From: Aradus depressus
Taxonomy: Eukaryota; Arthropoda; Insecta; Hemiptera; Aradidae
DNA: 64,000 nucleotides
Direction of reading: 5' to 3'
NCBI GenBank assembly: GCA_963662175.1
Contig: OY759214.1
Span: 77,140,037-77,204,036, forward strand
This document shows positions 1 through 11,575 of this stretch, piece after piece; position 1 is the first letter of the stretch, and every line of letters starts with the position of its first letter. The notes beneath the pieces were generated by a model. That model ran no database searches and had not been told where the DNA came from. It worked only from the letters and a program-made list of their open reading frames with translations. A program made the position numbers and the translations under genes.

Positions 1-44
1 CTATGTGACGTGACCATTACAGGACTTTCTTATACCAATAACAC

Positions 45-490
45 TTACAGATCACTCCCCTTCTCAAAGTCATTTGATTTTGTCTCTTTGAACAGCATTA
101 TTTTGAGAGTAGACATTCTTATACCCTGTAATATCAGTGTAAAATAATTTTGAGAAGGGGAAAAGAGTGATATATAAGGAGAGGTTCGGGTGGAATTTGG
201 AAAAACCGGATTTGATGAGGTCTTGAACAAAAGAAACTTTAAGGTCGATGTGGAGCTTGAAGTTTTTTTTGGGGAACAAAAAAGGGAGCATATACAATTG
301 TTCTAAGGACTTTGGATTGGAATGATTGAATCCGGTTGATGTATGATGGTTTGGCTTTGGAGCACAGCCATATTGGTACACAGCTCCAATACATAGGTCC
401 ATTTCGGTTGTATGATTGTCTTGAATATTGTAAGTTTGTTCTCTGTAGACAGTTTAAATTTTCTGTTAAGGAGTATGTACAGTTGTCCAA
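45..490 (-). pseudogene. Jockey-type LINE ORF2 C-terminal fragment (frameshifted)
   Basis: On the minus strand one frame (about 490 to 239) reads PIWLCSKAKPSYINRIQ followed by SKVLRTIVYAPFFVP, which matches the conserved region after the reverse transcriptase of jockey-clade LINEs (typical form PIWTYGIxLWGxAxxSN, then SKVLRxIxxAPWYV). The reading then continues in another frame (402 to 70) with LHIDLKVSFVQD, typical of the following segment, so at least one frameshift separates the two halves. Only the end of ORF2 is present, so this is a dead, 5'-truncated copy. The family call rests on motif recognition; the clade is inferred. Confidence 0.7.
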
Positions 491-1068
491 TTCATCTGTT
501 TAGTTCTTAGCGTATCAGTCGAGTATGGGGGTTCCAATTTAATCTGCTGTCCAGGTAGAACCCAAGATGGCGGACTTGGTTGAAAATAGAAAATCTAAGA
601 CAAAAAAATGCTTGAATACCAGGGACATACGCGAACGCACGTCCCAACTACCAAAAAATTACACGTCTGAGATACACCAACTTTTGGGGTATTCGCAGGA
701 GTCAGCCAGGCCCGGAGTGCAATGGGAAGGCCTCGACCTGGAGGAACCGCCTTCCTGATCACGGTTAACCTCGACGCCAAGTAAGTATGACGCTAATCCG
801 TCACTATCCGCCATGTCAACAGTCCAACGCTACTAATCGTGTAGACATCTAACAACCCTACTGGTTCACTATAAGGCACTAATAACGTTTTACATAAAAC
901 GTTTTATCTACCTGGACCGTTACAACACTAGAACACAAATAATTACAACAGAATGTCATTCAATGTAAAAATTATTAACGGCATAATCTGTTAAATCTAA
1001 TATCTTAGTTATTTTTTCATCCTTAGTTTCTAAAATGGCTGCTGGGTTCTCTTAAATCGTAACCTTGG
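491..1068. other. Unexplained stretch
   Basis: A 63-codon ORF begins at 567 (MADLVENRKSK, lysine- and arginine-rich) but I recognise no domain and it may be chance. The rest holds no repeat family that I see elsewhere in the window. Confidence 0.3.
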
Positions 1069-1083
1069 TAAGGTTAGGTTAGG

Positions 1084-1383
1084 TTTTAGGACTCATGCCC
1101 GAGCTTTAACAACGAGGTGATATCGCCTACTACCAGAGCGCTCTTTCGTCACTCTGGTGGACATGAGCCCGACTCTACTGTGGAAGTCCTAAATTTTTAT
1201 TCACCTAGGGCAGGGGGTCTTTAACGAGTCCCTGACATCGTACAGGCTCGGAACCATCGCTTAACGTCCCATCCGAAGGACGGCGTGCTTAAGTTTATTT
1301 TACCTCCCAGATAAAATAAACTAAGGACCAAGGTCGGGTTTCGAATCCACGATCTTGAGTTCAGAAGGCAAGCACGCATATAA
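1084..1383 (-). repeat. tRNA-derived SINE, near full length
   Basis: Reads, on the minus strand, the same ~330-bp consensus as the best copy at 16751-17081: box-B region (GGTTCGAAACC, here with one change), the GGATGGGACGTTAAGCGATGG middle block and the GGTAGTAGGCGATATGACCTCG tail block. The tRNA-like 5' end is decayed. A short TTAGG-like tract (1069-1084) abuts it. Confidence 0.85.
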
Positions 1384-2419
1384 GATGTAGTGGGTGTTTG
1401 TAACAAGTTGACTCAAAAACTACTGAATTGATTTTGATAGAAAAGTTCATAATATGAAGTACATATTATGTACATATCTACATATTATGTAGTACCTTAT
1501 AAGCTATCATAGATTGAATCATAGGCTACCTGGCATCCCAGTTGGGGGAGGTGAAGGGTGGTCTAAAATATAAAATGAACTAGCTCTTTAAGGATTTTCA
1601 TGAAATTTCCCAAATAGCCTCCCCTCTCTAAGTCTGGAACTCTCTTTCTCCCCCCTTCCGTGGCTTCCTTCACCTCTCTCCCCCCCCCCCCCCCCCCCCC
1701 TCCTCTGATTAGCATTTCACTCCCTCCCCCTTCTCCTCTCTCCCCTGTATTATTATTTTTAATTATATCGTTTCTATGTTCACTTTATCTATTTAATTTA
1801 TTTTTTATCTATCGTTCTAGTTATTATATATTTTTCCCCGTCCTTTAAGTTGCTTTTTTCTTCTTTTATTAAAACTAGTTTCTTTCAATTTTTAATTTTA
1901 ATTCAAACTTTTAACTGGGCATTCTCACCGACATTATATACCATAATTTTTGTTAGATTATATACGTACATGTATTTCATGCTTTCTTTATACATGTATT
2001 ATCTGATTTTTGTTTTCATATTTATTTTAAATCTACACACAATATACATAATATGTCTATGTCAGCTAGCGCTGACACTCCTTGGAAAAAAATAAAATGT
2101 TAAAGTTTCGGTTAGATGGCGAGGCCACGTTCTATTCAGACGGCATGGAGGATTGTCTGGATGGGATTACAAGAATAGGACTTGTGCAAATGGTAAGATC
2201 GTATTCCTTTGACAGGCCACTGTACTAAGAGCTCGAGAAATAGAAGTCAGTTCGGCTATGGAGATGGACGCTTCTAGAGTATGTACGATCGTTATTCGTG
2301 AAGGCGGCTCCTACACCGCTAGGTGTTTTGGACCCGTCAGTATTTATCACTGATTCTACCGAATAAGATTGTATCAATTCTTTTGCAGCAGTAAAAATAT
2401 GGAGAGATTTCAGACTTTA
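1384..2419. other. Low-complexity, AT-rich stretch with a poly-C run
   Basis: Contains a palindromic ACATATTATGTACAT-type tract (1458-1493), a C run of about 20 (1681-1700) inside a CT-rich stretch, then T-rich sequence to 2090. The small ORFs here encode simple sequence (poly-proline, hydrophobic runs). No gene or known repeat recognised. Confidence 0.4.
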
Positions 2420-2581
2420 CACTAACAAAATTTAGTATGAGGATTTAGGAGCCTCTATGTAAGTCAAATTTTGATTGATAGCCCAAACAGTCGACTGGTT
2501 TTGGGAAGGGAGCAAAAACTTAATAGATTCATTCGTTCTGGGGAAGTACATAGCCAGTGACTCACCGACAACTTTTTTTTA
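2420..2581 (+). repeat. Family B repeat, 3' module and tail
   Basis: Family B is a dispersed repeat defined within this window. Its 3' end reads CTGGGGAAGTACATAGCC, then a hairpin near CGGTGATTCACCG, then GACGAC and a T run. This copy has the last internal module (AAATTTAGTATGAGGAT) and the tail, with hairpin changes. Confidence 0.75.
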
Positions 2582-3066
2582 TTTTGCTTTTATTGACTTA
2601 AATATATCTTGTATAAATTCCCTGTAGTGACAGGGACAAATAAAATGTCCCTCTTTTTGTGTGTGGTTGGTAAGGTTGCCACCATGGTAATGTGCGTCTT
2701 CCCTCCTCCCCTTCCTGGCTAAGCCTAAGACTCTCTTATCAGACATAAATTCCGGCTTAAACGGGTATTTGTCTTTATTTTTATTCCTCTATTTACGTCC
2801 CTTTTTCCTTGAGTTCTATTCTTTGCTCCTCCCGATAAAAGCCCTGGTCTTTTATGGAAATCCCTAAAAAGGGTCTGAAGGGAATTTCTCTTTTAGAAAA
2901 TAAGCAGCTTTCAGAAATTGTCGTAGAGACATCTCATGTATACTCCTTTGCTTTTTCTATCAACTCCCATAGATTATGGAATATTGTCGTTGTAAAATAA
3001 TTCCTAGATATACATTTCTCTGCTTAGAGCTTTGAAATATGTATGCTGTTTATAGGAATCATCAGC
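2582..3066. other. Unexplained stretch
   Basis: AT-rich, no coding signal or repeat family recognised. Confidence 0.3.
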
Positions 3067-3350
3067 TTATGTACTTCCCCAGTACGAAGTAATCAATTAC
3101 GTCTTCGATGTCCCTCTAAAGCCAAGGAACTGATTGGCTAAAACTCAATATTTGAATTACATAGTGGCTTCTGAACCCTCGTTATGTGTCGATACATTCT
3201 TTGAGTCGAGAACCCTTTCCCTTCGATTTTGCCGAACATTAGTAGGTGACATCCTTACGAATTACATCGATTTGTTCATCAAATTTCATGTCTATATTCA
3301 TTCATTACCTCGGCAGTTATTGAGATTTTGATTGGGAGTTGAGTCCATCT
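3067..3350 (-). repeat. Family B repeat, inverted half
   Basis: Starts at the tail (ATGTACTTCCCCAG on the plus strand) and runs through two modules on the minus strand. It lies head to head with the plus-strand copy at 3365-3735, so the two tails face outward. Confidence 0.7.
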
Positions 3351-3364
3351 AAGTTGATTCCACT

Positions 3365-3735
3365 GAAAATTAATAAGTGTCGTCAAATCGCAATAACTGC
3401 CGTTGTAATGAATGTATCGCAATGAAATTTTACACTAAAATTCTAAATCTCAAAAGGATACGACCTATTAATTTTCCGTGAAATCGGTCAAAAAGAAGGG
3501 GGGGGGGGGGGGGGGGGGGTCAGAGAAGAAGGGCTTCACTTAAATACCCTAATAACTGCCGATGTAATGAATGTATCGACACAAAATTTCATAGGAATAT
3601 TTAAAAGCCACTATGTAAGTCAAATATATGTTCATGCCCAAATGGTCGATTGACTTTAGAGAGAATGCGAAAACGTGATTGTTTAATTCTTGCTGGGGAA
3701 GTACTCAGTCGGTGATTCACCGACGACTTTTTGTT
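3365..3735 (+). repeat. Family B repeat with 22-nt poly-G run
   Basis: Two internal modules followed by the full tail hairpin (3705-3725). The G run at 3498-3519 sits where other copies have a short GGGGGG, so it is a slippage expansion of a native G tract. Confidence 0.8.
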
Positions 3736-4103
3736 GTATGTATTTAGCTGTGAATGGCTAATATATGCATTTGTAATAGCATCTAAAGAAAGTTAAATAT
3801 AGTGGGTATCTCCATTAATTCACGAAAAGAAGTTAATATTGGCAAGCTTTAATGAATATAATTCTAAATTAAATCCTCTGTTCATTAGAGACGGATTTAG
3901 ATCCATCCATAGTGAATGAGCTCTTTTTTAGAATAGTCCACCCTCCATCCTATATATACCGTTTCTCTTTCCAACGTATGCCATACCCACAATATTTACG
4001 TGTAGTTGAATGCCAAGTCAGGAATTCAGACTTCTATTAGTAGGTACACGAAAGGATTATGTAGAATTATTGATCTTTCAAGAATGATAATAGTATATTG
4101 TAA
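3736..4103. other. Unexplained stretch
   Basis: AT-rich; no gene or repeat recognised. Confidence 0.3.
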
Positions 4104-4259
4104 TTTGCCATCTTCAGGTGGTGAATCTTTCTAGAGAAGAGGTCAAGGGACACGTTCGAGTATCAGTGTCCAGCTGGTCCCTGATGATACTCGAAAGTGT
4201 CTCTTGATCTCATCTCTAGAAAGATTCACCACCTGAAGATGGCAAATTGCCGAAACTAG
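4104..4259 (+). mobile_element. Small palindromic element with hammerhead-like core
   Basis: Arms of about 60 bp (4104-4163 and 4183-4246) are inverted copies separated by ~16 nt. The right arm runs into CTGAAGA, T, GGCAA-A-TTGCC, GAAAC on the plus strand: the same layout (core, extra T, perfect stem, GAAA) seen in the Penelope-like repeats of this window, with one core change. The left arm carries only part of it. I infer a decayed Penelope-like palindromic insertion. Confidence 0.55.
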
Positions 4260-4463
4260 TTGTGGTAAAAATAAAAAAATATGTTGGACTGATAAATCTA
4301 ATTGCTTATTTAACAAGTTATTCCACTACATCTGCCTACCACCAAGTAATGTATGTATATTGTAATGTTCTGTATAGCCTTACATAAGTTTTAAAGAAAA
4401 AAAAAGGAAAGTGTACTGTCAGGTACCGTCACAATATATATATATATAAAAAATTTAGAAAAA

Positions 4464-4810
4464 TGTAACGTGTAATGAATGTATCGACACAAAATGTCAT
4501 ATGTAAATTATAAAAAACCACATGAGAAAGAAACCTATTCATAATCGGCAGAATCGGCCGAAGGGAGGGGGGATCAGAGGAAGGCTCAACTCAAGAACCT
4601 CAATATCGGCCGATATATTGACTGGATCGACACAAAATGTCATATGTAAATTTAAAAAAACCACATGAGAAAGAAACCTATTAATAATCGGCAGGATCGG
4701 CCGAAGGGAGGGGGGATCAGAGAAAGGCTCAACTCAAGAACCCCTAATAACTACCGATGTAATGAATGTATTCAGAAGCCACTATGTAAGTCAACTATCA
4801 AGTTTTAGCC
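4464..4810 (+). repeat. Family B repeat with a recent tandem module duplication
   Basis: The block starting CGACACAAAATGTCATATG at 4485 recurs at 4628, a 143-bp period, and the two copies are nearly identical over more than 110 bp. A third, incomplete module follows. Confidence 0.8.
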
Positions 4811-5269
4811 CAAATGGTCGAAGTTGCCGCGTTTCTAAATTTATCTTCCCCTTCAAAGTCCCCTTTTTCCCTAATTGGTAATAAGACTCTTTGAATTCCC
4901 TTCACTGTCCCACTTCATTTCTGTAAAATTCCCCCATTCAGTGCCATTTTTTACCCCTCAATACCAGAAGAGGATTAATTTTCCCTTCTATCTCAGTCCT
5001 AATTCCCTTTTTCATTTTTTTTTTTTTTTCTCTTTTGTTATAAGTACCTAAAATAAATTTTAAAAACCGTATGTTGTAAAATTGTCCTTTGCATTTAAAT
5101 GTATCTATCTTCATTCATGATATTTAACATTTTTGCAGAGAGATTGTGAAACATTTGATATTTTATAAAGAAAACACGAATGTTTTTTAATATTGTCTAT
5201 TACACAAGATATATAAAATATATGGGAGTACTTTCGGTATTGCTACCATCTTCAGCCACGACTTAACAA
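4811..5269. other. Unexplained stretch
   Basis: CT-rich then AT-rich; no feature recognised. Confidence 0.3.
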
Positions 5270-5400
5270 ATACTGTGAACATGATAACTTCCAGTAGAAT
5301 AAATGTATCGACACGAAATGTTATGTGTGTAAGACGACACCTATTGATTTTCAGTCAAATAGGACAAAGGAAATGGGGAGATTAGGATCTTCATTTAGTT
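5270..5400 (+). repeat. Family B repeat, 5' module fragment
   Basis: Contains GTGAACATGATAACTTCC, a form of the family's module start, and the CACCTATTGATTTTCAG block. Confidence 0.65.
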
Positions 5401-7016
5401 TGATCCACGAAAACCAACAATTCAACTCAATTATCGAACGACTGTTCTTATAACGATGAAGCGAAATCATTATAGATTTAAGACTTATCTGGTGTCACGA
5501 AATATATGCTAAAAAATGCATTCGCAATTGCGGCTTGCGTTACAACGTTTGAAAGCTTTTTCATGCTTATATGATATATGAGTATTAAAAATATATATAA
5601 CCTGTAAATATGTAAAAATAAGATTTCCAATATTTTGTGTAAGGGGACTCGTTGAAATTATTGTACTTAAATTTTTCTTTATAGGTCTTATCTCCCAATT
5701 AGTCGACACTTTCACTATTTATTCATCTTTTGTATAATAGTCAAACAGTTTCGGGCATTGCCCATTATCAATGACTGAAATTACATTTGTTACTAGTTAC
5801 ATTAAAAATTAATCTCCCTTTGGATTTAGCGACTTCTATTGTACGAAGAATTTTGGATTGAAGGGTTTGGATGCGCTGGAGATTGGAAACCTTCTCAGAA
5901 CCCTAGAATTCAAGTCCACATAGGTTTGAGTATTGCGTTGTATATAAGTCGTTTTGTTGTCAAATTTAGTTTGTATTTTTTGTCTAGTTGTCTTAGTAGA
6001 ATTTTATAACGTCTGTTCATTTCTTGTCTTTTCAGCCTCGTGTGAGGATTGCTGTGGAAGTAGATATACAATTTGATTTTCATCATTTTGCGTAACGTAG
6101 AGGAGAGTGGAAACTTTATTTACTACAATTATTTCAAATTGGGGATGTACATCGCCGAGGTTCACCGAAGAATTTTTCCATTAAAAAGAAAACCTTGCAA
6201 TTTATTATTAATTTCAAAAAATATTCCTGAAATAATGTGTCAAGTAAGCATCTTCAGTGTTGACACAAAAGGGAATAGAATTTAAATAATCTCCGTTACT
6301 CCACTAATTTTATTCATAACTTCAGAATAAGTTTTCCTTCTATTTTTATAAAGTAAATAAAACTTCCTCATTATTTATGTATGTTTTTGTCTAAATTTTG
6401 AATTTCTATTGCAAAAGCTAGGGTAAATCTGTGGTTTCTGGCTTTTTTACTTTTGCATTATTCGTGTAAATCCAGTTTTTGGAATAAATAAATTATTTAT
6501 TCATATACTTTCATCATTATTAATCATATACTTTCTAAAACTATAGGAGTGAATGAAAATGAATATTAATCCATTCTTGGATTTTCCCTATTAACCATAC
6601 TTTTTGAAATACTCGTGAATGATGCCTCTCTAAAGTTGAGCAAGTTGATTTAACAGAAAACACACTCTTCACTTGGAATAGTCCGCCATAGTGAATAAAT
6701 GGTTAAAATGCAGTTATCTCGTGAATGATTCCTGGAAGAAGTAGATTAAGTTGATTTAACCGAGAACAGATACTAAGAAACCCACATCTTTATAATTCCA
6801 AAAGTATTAGAGTCCTGAGCTCCCAACTTCTTCACAGTGCGCAGATGGCTTGGCAGATTATCACAGTACACTTAACTCATTTTGGTCATTTTACGACTTA
6901 ACAACTTATCCCCTGTGACCATAGATATATTAGACTGAGAAACAGTTAAATCTTTAGCTATACGAAGTAGAGAAGAAAACGACTTTTTCGACTCCCAGAA
7001 TCCAAAAATTAATAAA
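5401..7016. other. Unexplained AT-rich stretch
   Basis: Several ORFs of about 70 codons on both strands have no recognisable domain and simple AT-driven composition. No repeat family of this window is clearly present. Confidence 0.3.
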
Positions 7017-7610
7017 AAAAAGTCGGTGAATCGCCGCCAATGTACTTCCCCAGAATAAATTAATCCATTAACTTTTCGCTGCCCTCAAAAACCAGTCGAC
7101 CGTTTGCGCTAGTATTCAATAGTTGACTTACACAGGGTGTTTCTTAAACTTCTCTGGGATGTTAATATGTTGATTTTTGTAATGTGTATCGACACAAAAT
7201 TTAGTATGAGAATTTAGAATCTCCTGTGTAAATTGATCTTTTCCATTTTTTTTTTTTTTTTGACAATATTTGGGACACTGCCACGCCCTTTCTTCTAAAT
7301 TTTGATTCGAAACACATTACATCGGAAAGTTGTTAAGATTTTTTAAGTTGAGCCCCCTCCCCTCCTCGAAGTTCAAAGAAAAAAAAGTCATTGGCAAATC
7401 AGCGGCAATGTACTTCCCCAGAAAGAATTAATAAATTGAATTTTTGCTCCCCCTCCAAAACCAGTCGACTTTTGTTGCTAATATTCTCAACAGTTGTTAG
7501 ACAGTGGTTACTAAATCCACATACAAAATTTTGAATCGATAAATTCATTACATTGGCAGTTATTACGATTTTTGATTGAAGAACCTCCATGCACCCTCCT
7601 TTCTTCCAGC
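7017..7610. repeat. Cluster of family B fragments in both orientations
   Basis: A minus-strand tail at 7020-7060 (GTCGGTGAATCGCCG), a plus-strand module at 7170-7235 (GTATCGACACAAAATTTAG) and a second minus-strand tail plus modules at 7388-7600. Confidence 0.7.
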
Positions 7611-7787
7611 CGATACCGCGGAAACTTTTTGTTATTCTGTACTTTATATGTATTCATAGATGTGCCACTGATGATGACACTGTATCGTTGAAAGCCGAAT
7701 ATGAAGTGTTTTGTTTCCATGAGAAATTCCATTCCACAACATCATACTATCACACATGAATAAATATATCGACACTGAGATGTTGAT

Positions 7788-8812
7788 CGGGGGTTCGAAA
7801 CCCGGCCGAGGCCCTTAAGTTTTTAGTCTGGGAAGTGAGAGAACCTTGAACACGCGATTCTTCGGATGAGACGTTAAGCGATGGTCCCGAGCCTGTCCGA
7901 TTTCAGGTACTCGTTAAAGATCCCTATCCTAGATGAATAAACTTAGGTAGGCAACATTTAAAGCCTAGTCCACACTAGTAGACATGTTGCGCGATTTTGG
8001 TCTCTGAGACGTGTCTCAGGTTGTCTACGTAGACATGTCTATAGACCAATCCCCGTCTACGGGCCTGTTGCGAGACCAAAAATCGCAGGTCTAAAGTCTC
8101 CCGATCGGAATGGGAGACCGCATGCAACGTTAGACATATTGCGCAACATTTTGACATAGTGGACGTCACTCGGCGTCTAGAGGTGAGACGCGTCCCAGTC
8201 TGTCTCCAGCTTCCGAGTGGTGTGGTTCGGCTCTTTACAGTTATTTTCCAAAGTTTTACAGTTCTTTTGAAAACATGTGGTATAACGAGAAAGTTTTAAA
8301 ACTAATTGAAGATTTCTAAGTTGAGGAACTTATTTCAAAAATAAGTTTGTTTTATTTATTAATTGAAGATTACCATGCGTCTTATTGTTCGTGACAGCTG
8401 GGTGAAATTTCGAAAACCCATGGCGTCTTTCAGTCTTAATTTATTTAATATTGCATTACCGAACTAGCACCGCGCGTCCACCAACGTTTACGTTTTCGCG
8501 TTCTTTCACTGTAATTAGCACTAAGCAGGAACTCATTCCACACAAAACAATGTCCTCCATGGTGGACTGCGAAGATGAGACTGAGAAATTCACATGGTAG
8601 TGTGGACGCTAGACGAGACAAAGAAGGATGTCTCTAGACGGTCTATAGACCGTATCTCGAGTCCGCCTATAGACAAATCGCGCAACATGGTCTACTAGTG
8701 TGTACTAGGCTTAAGACTCCCGCAATAGAGTCGGGCTCTCATTTCCACGAAAGAGCGCTCTGGTAGTAGGCGATATGACCTTGTAGTTAAAGCTCAGGCC
8801 GAATCACAATAA
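7788..8812 (+). repeat. SINE copy split by a TTAA element
   Basis: Box-B region at about 7795, GATGAGACGTTAAGCGATGG block and GGTAGTAGGCGATATGACC tail block are present. The body is interrupted between 7961 and 8711. Its inverted copy at 9897-10170 is uninterrupted. Confidence 0.85.
7962..8710. mobile_element. Non-autonomous DNA transposon with TTAA target duplication
   Basis: Terminal inverted repeats of about 35 bp: the left starts AGCCTAGTCCACACTAGTAG and the right, read in reverse, starts GCCTAGTACACACTAGTAG. TTAA flanks both ends (7958-7961, 8711-8714). The uninterrupted copy at 9986-9989 carries a single TTAA, which proves the boundaries. No transposase is encoded. TTAA targeting is typical of piggyBac-type elements, but other families also use it, so the superfamily is open. 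Confidence 0.88.
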
Positions 8813-8935
8813 TTAACTATTATAATGTTTTGGTAGAACGGAAATAAATATTATTTTTCTTATTATAATTACCAAGTACTTTATAAGTACGAGTACCTAT
8901 GTCCTAGATATATTATATACCGTTATTAGAAAACA

Positions 8936-9245
8936 GGTTATGTCCCTAATTGGGTTTTGATTTCAAGTATGAAATTTCATGTCGATACATTTATTACATC
9001 GGAAGTTATTCGGGTTTTTGTGTTGAGCCCCCTTCTGATCCCCCCTTCCCTTCGTCCGATTTCGCTGAACTTTGATGAGTGACGTCTTTATGTAGTTTCG
9101 AATTCATATATGAAATTCTGTCTCGATACATTCATTACGTCAGTTATTGTGTGTGTCTGTGAACACGATAGCTCCAGATAGAATAAATGTATCGACAGAT
9201 TTATTTGTTCTGAGGAAGTGCATAGCCGGTGATTCACTGACGAGT
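8936..9245 (+). repeat. Family B repeat, rearranged
   Basis: Minus-orientation modules (8950-9140) followed by a plus-orientation start (GTGTCTGTGAACACGATAG) and the tail hairpin (9215-9240). Confidence 0.65.
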
Positions 9246-9794
9246 TGTCAATATTATAATAAAATCAAAAAAAGTAATATAAAAGTAAAAAATAAATAAA
9301 TAAAGAATGAGGTTTATAGTAGAATACATAATACAATATTCTTATTTATACCATGTATTCAACTATAAAACTCATTATTAATTTATGATTTTTTTTATTT
9401 TATATTTTCCTCATATATATATTATTAACAACTCAAATACACAATAGTGGATTTAGTTTAAAATTCCATTTAAGAGAAAGTATTATGAAGACTGCAGAAA
9501 AAAGTGTTTTTTCCCCGAAGTCAGAATTTTTCTGCCTTGATGAGAAAAATTTTTAAGCGCGAATTATGAGACAAGAAGAGAGGGGCAAATGGAGCTATGT
9601 GGCCGGGGGGAGACCTAAATGAAAATATGAAGTCCTGGAAAAAAAGGACTTAATTGTACTTAATAGTTGGATGAGTATTCTCCAACCAGAGGGGAAATAA
9701 GTATCCGAGGGTATCTGGGGAAAATAAGTGAATACCTCGAATAGACCGGTAACTATTTCTAAATGATGAGTTCTAATACAGTTCTAGTATTCAC
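9246..9794. other. Unexplained spacer between the inverted arms
   Basis: AT-rich, no coding signal or known family. Confidence 0.3.
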
Positions 9795-10302
9795 ATCTAG
9801 GACATAGGTACTTGTATTTATAAAGTACTAGGTAATTATAATAAGAAAAATAATATTTATTTCCGTTCTACTAATACATTATAATAGCTATTGTGATTCA
9901 GGCCCGAGCATAACTACAAGGTCATATCGCCTACTACCAGAGCGCTCTTTCGTGGACATGAGAGCCCGACTCTATTTCGGGAGTCTTAAATGTTGCCTAC
10001 CTAAGTTTATTCATCTAGGATTGGGGTATTTAACGAGTGCCTGAAATCGGACAGGCTCGGGACCATCGCTTAACGTCTCATCCGAAGAATCGCGTGTTCA
10101 AGGTTCTCTCACTTCCCAGACTAGAAACTTAAGGGCCTCGGCTGGGTTTCGAATCCCCGATCTAAATCTCAGTGTCGATATATTTATTCATGTGTGATAG
10201 TATGATGTTGTGGGATGGAATTTCTCATAGAAACAAAAGACTTCATCTTCGGGTTTCAACGCTACAGTGTCATCATCAGTGGCACATCTATAATGTATAA
10301 AT
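9795..10302 (-). repeat. Right arm of the inverted duplication
   Basis: Reverse complement of the left arm without the TTAA element. Contains the hammerhead-like core on the minus strand (about 10259-10285). Confidence 0.85.
9897..10170 (-). repeat. SINE copy, uninterrupted
   Basis: Minus-strand SINE that retains the empty TTAA site at 9986-9989. Confidence 0.85.
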
Positions 10303-10466
10303 ATGAAATAGAACTAATCAAATCTTAAAAGATCGGGGTACAGAGTAACAAAAAAAAAGAAATAAAACAAATATATACAAATATTCCAACCGTACATTGT
10401 ATAGTCTAAAGAACAATTAGAATAGCTCAAAAGAGTAGGGATAGCGACTAGATACCACTCTATATA

Positions 10467-10700
10467 CAGTCGAAACCCGATAAATCGGAAAACTCGTTAA
10501 CTCGAAAAAAATTCATTTCCCAATTGCAATTGTAAGTAAAATTGACCTCGTTTACTCGAAACTAAGACTTGATAACTCGAAATGAAAATGCCAACTGGAC
10601 AAGGGATTAAAGTCGAATTTCCTAAACCTGGAGACTCTATAAGTTGAAGTTTTTGTGGATACCGTGATGTAATGTTTGTTTACAAATAGAACAATATGTA
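10467..10700 (+). mobile_element. Pogo/Tigger-like terminal sequence
   Basis: Begins after TA with CAGTCGAAACCCGATAAATC and continues with several near-repeats of GATAACTCGAAA (for example 10497, 10570). CAGT-start ends with repeated CGATAACTCGAA are typical of pogo/Tigger elements. I did not find the opposite end, so this is a fragment and the right limit is approximate. Confidence 0.5.
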
Positions 10701-10836
10701 TTCTTTGAACACAAATACATACTGCTTTCCGCCCTCTTCACCCTCAGTTCTGTAAACACAACTTAAGAGAACTAAAGTAGAGAAGCTCACTTCATGTCAC
10801 GTCTGCGACCGAAAAGCCTCAAAAAGACAGACGGAC

Positions 10837-11216
10837 TATAATAATAATAATTTATTTCCGTTACACCAATACATGGTAATAGAATACCTCAAAAGAATTT
10901 ATACATTAAGATAGCTTATATATTAGATTTATAACTACTTGAGTCTAACACATCTGTGATTAGAAGTAATAACAAAACTATTTAAAAAAGTAAAATGACA
11001 TTAATAAAAACTGAACAAATAAATAATTGAAAATATAAGAGTAAATAAACAAAATTAATACAAGATACTTTTATAATAAGTAAACACATTTTTCAATTAA
11101 GACAACTATATTTCAAAAAAAACTCTTCGGAAGTGTTTTTATCCCAACGATGTTTCGTCCCAATGTGCGAGATATAGAAAAGAAAGAAGACAATGTAACT
11201 ATAACAATATATGAAT

Positions 11217-11263
<47 letters not shown>

Positions 11264-11575
11264 GATTAATCCATTATAAATGAATGTATAAAAAAGTCTA
11301 AATAAATAAAAAATTATAAATGAATAAATAAAACAATAACGTACATTGGACTGACCTTAAAGGTGTGGAGGAACTATGTCCAAAAAATAAAAATGAAAGT
11401 TTTGTATCAAATAATGTTTTTGGACGTGAAACACGATTCTTTATTGTGATTATATTATTATTTTTGAACATTGAGAATAAAATTCTGTTTCCGTGTAAAG
11501 GGTTTCCTCTTACATGAACATTTTTAGTTGAAATTTAAATATTTTTATTGTATCTATTGACTTACTTATATAGAA
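10837..11575 (-). mobile_element. LINE 3' end, copy 1
   Basis: Matches 58906-59694 over nearly its full length. On the minus strand it holds the end of a LINE ORF2 (SIDTIKIFKFQLKMFM then a stop that the other copy lacks) followed by 3' UTR ending ACGGAAATAAATTATTATTA, a simple tail typical of LINEs. A dinucleotide AT run lies inside (11221-11260). The hammerhead-like hairpin of the other copy is missing at 11157. Confidence 0.7.
11221..11260. repeat. (AT)n microsatellite
   Basis: Uninterrupted AT dinucleotides inside the LINE 3' UTR; the second copy has a much shorter run at 59391. Confidence 0.9.

Larger units (their letters stand above)
7637..8910 (+). repeat. Left arm of a ~0.5-kb inverted duplication
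   Basis: Apart from the 7962-8710 insertion, this sequence matches the reverse complement of 9795-10302 along its whole length, with an estimated 90% or better identity by eye. It contains a Penelope-like terminal repeat with a hammerhead-like core (CTGATGA at about 7667), a SINE, and a LINE-like end with AACGGAAATAAAT. Confidence 0.85.

Noticed and set aside
1069..1084. TTAGG-like telomeric repeat (GGTTAGGTTAGG)
   Set aside because: Only two to three units beside a SINE tail; too short for a telomeric array.
2100..2200. RWRGHVL reading resembling a LINE RT tail
   Set aside because: Only one short motif fits; the surrounding reading does not match and contains no further conserved block.
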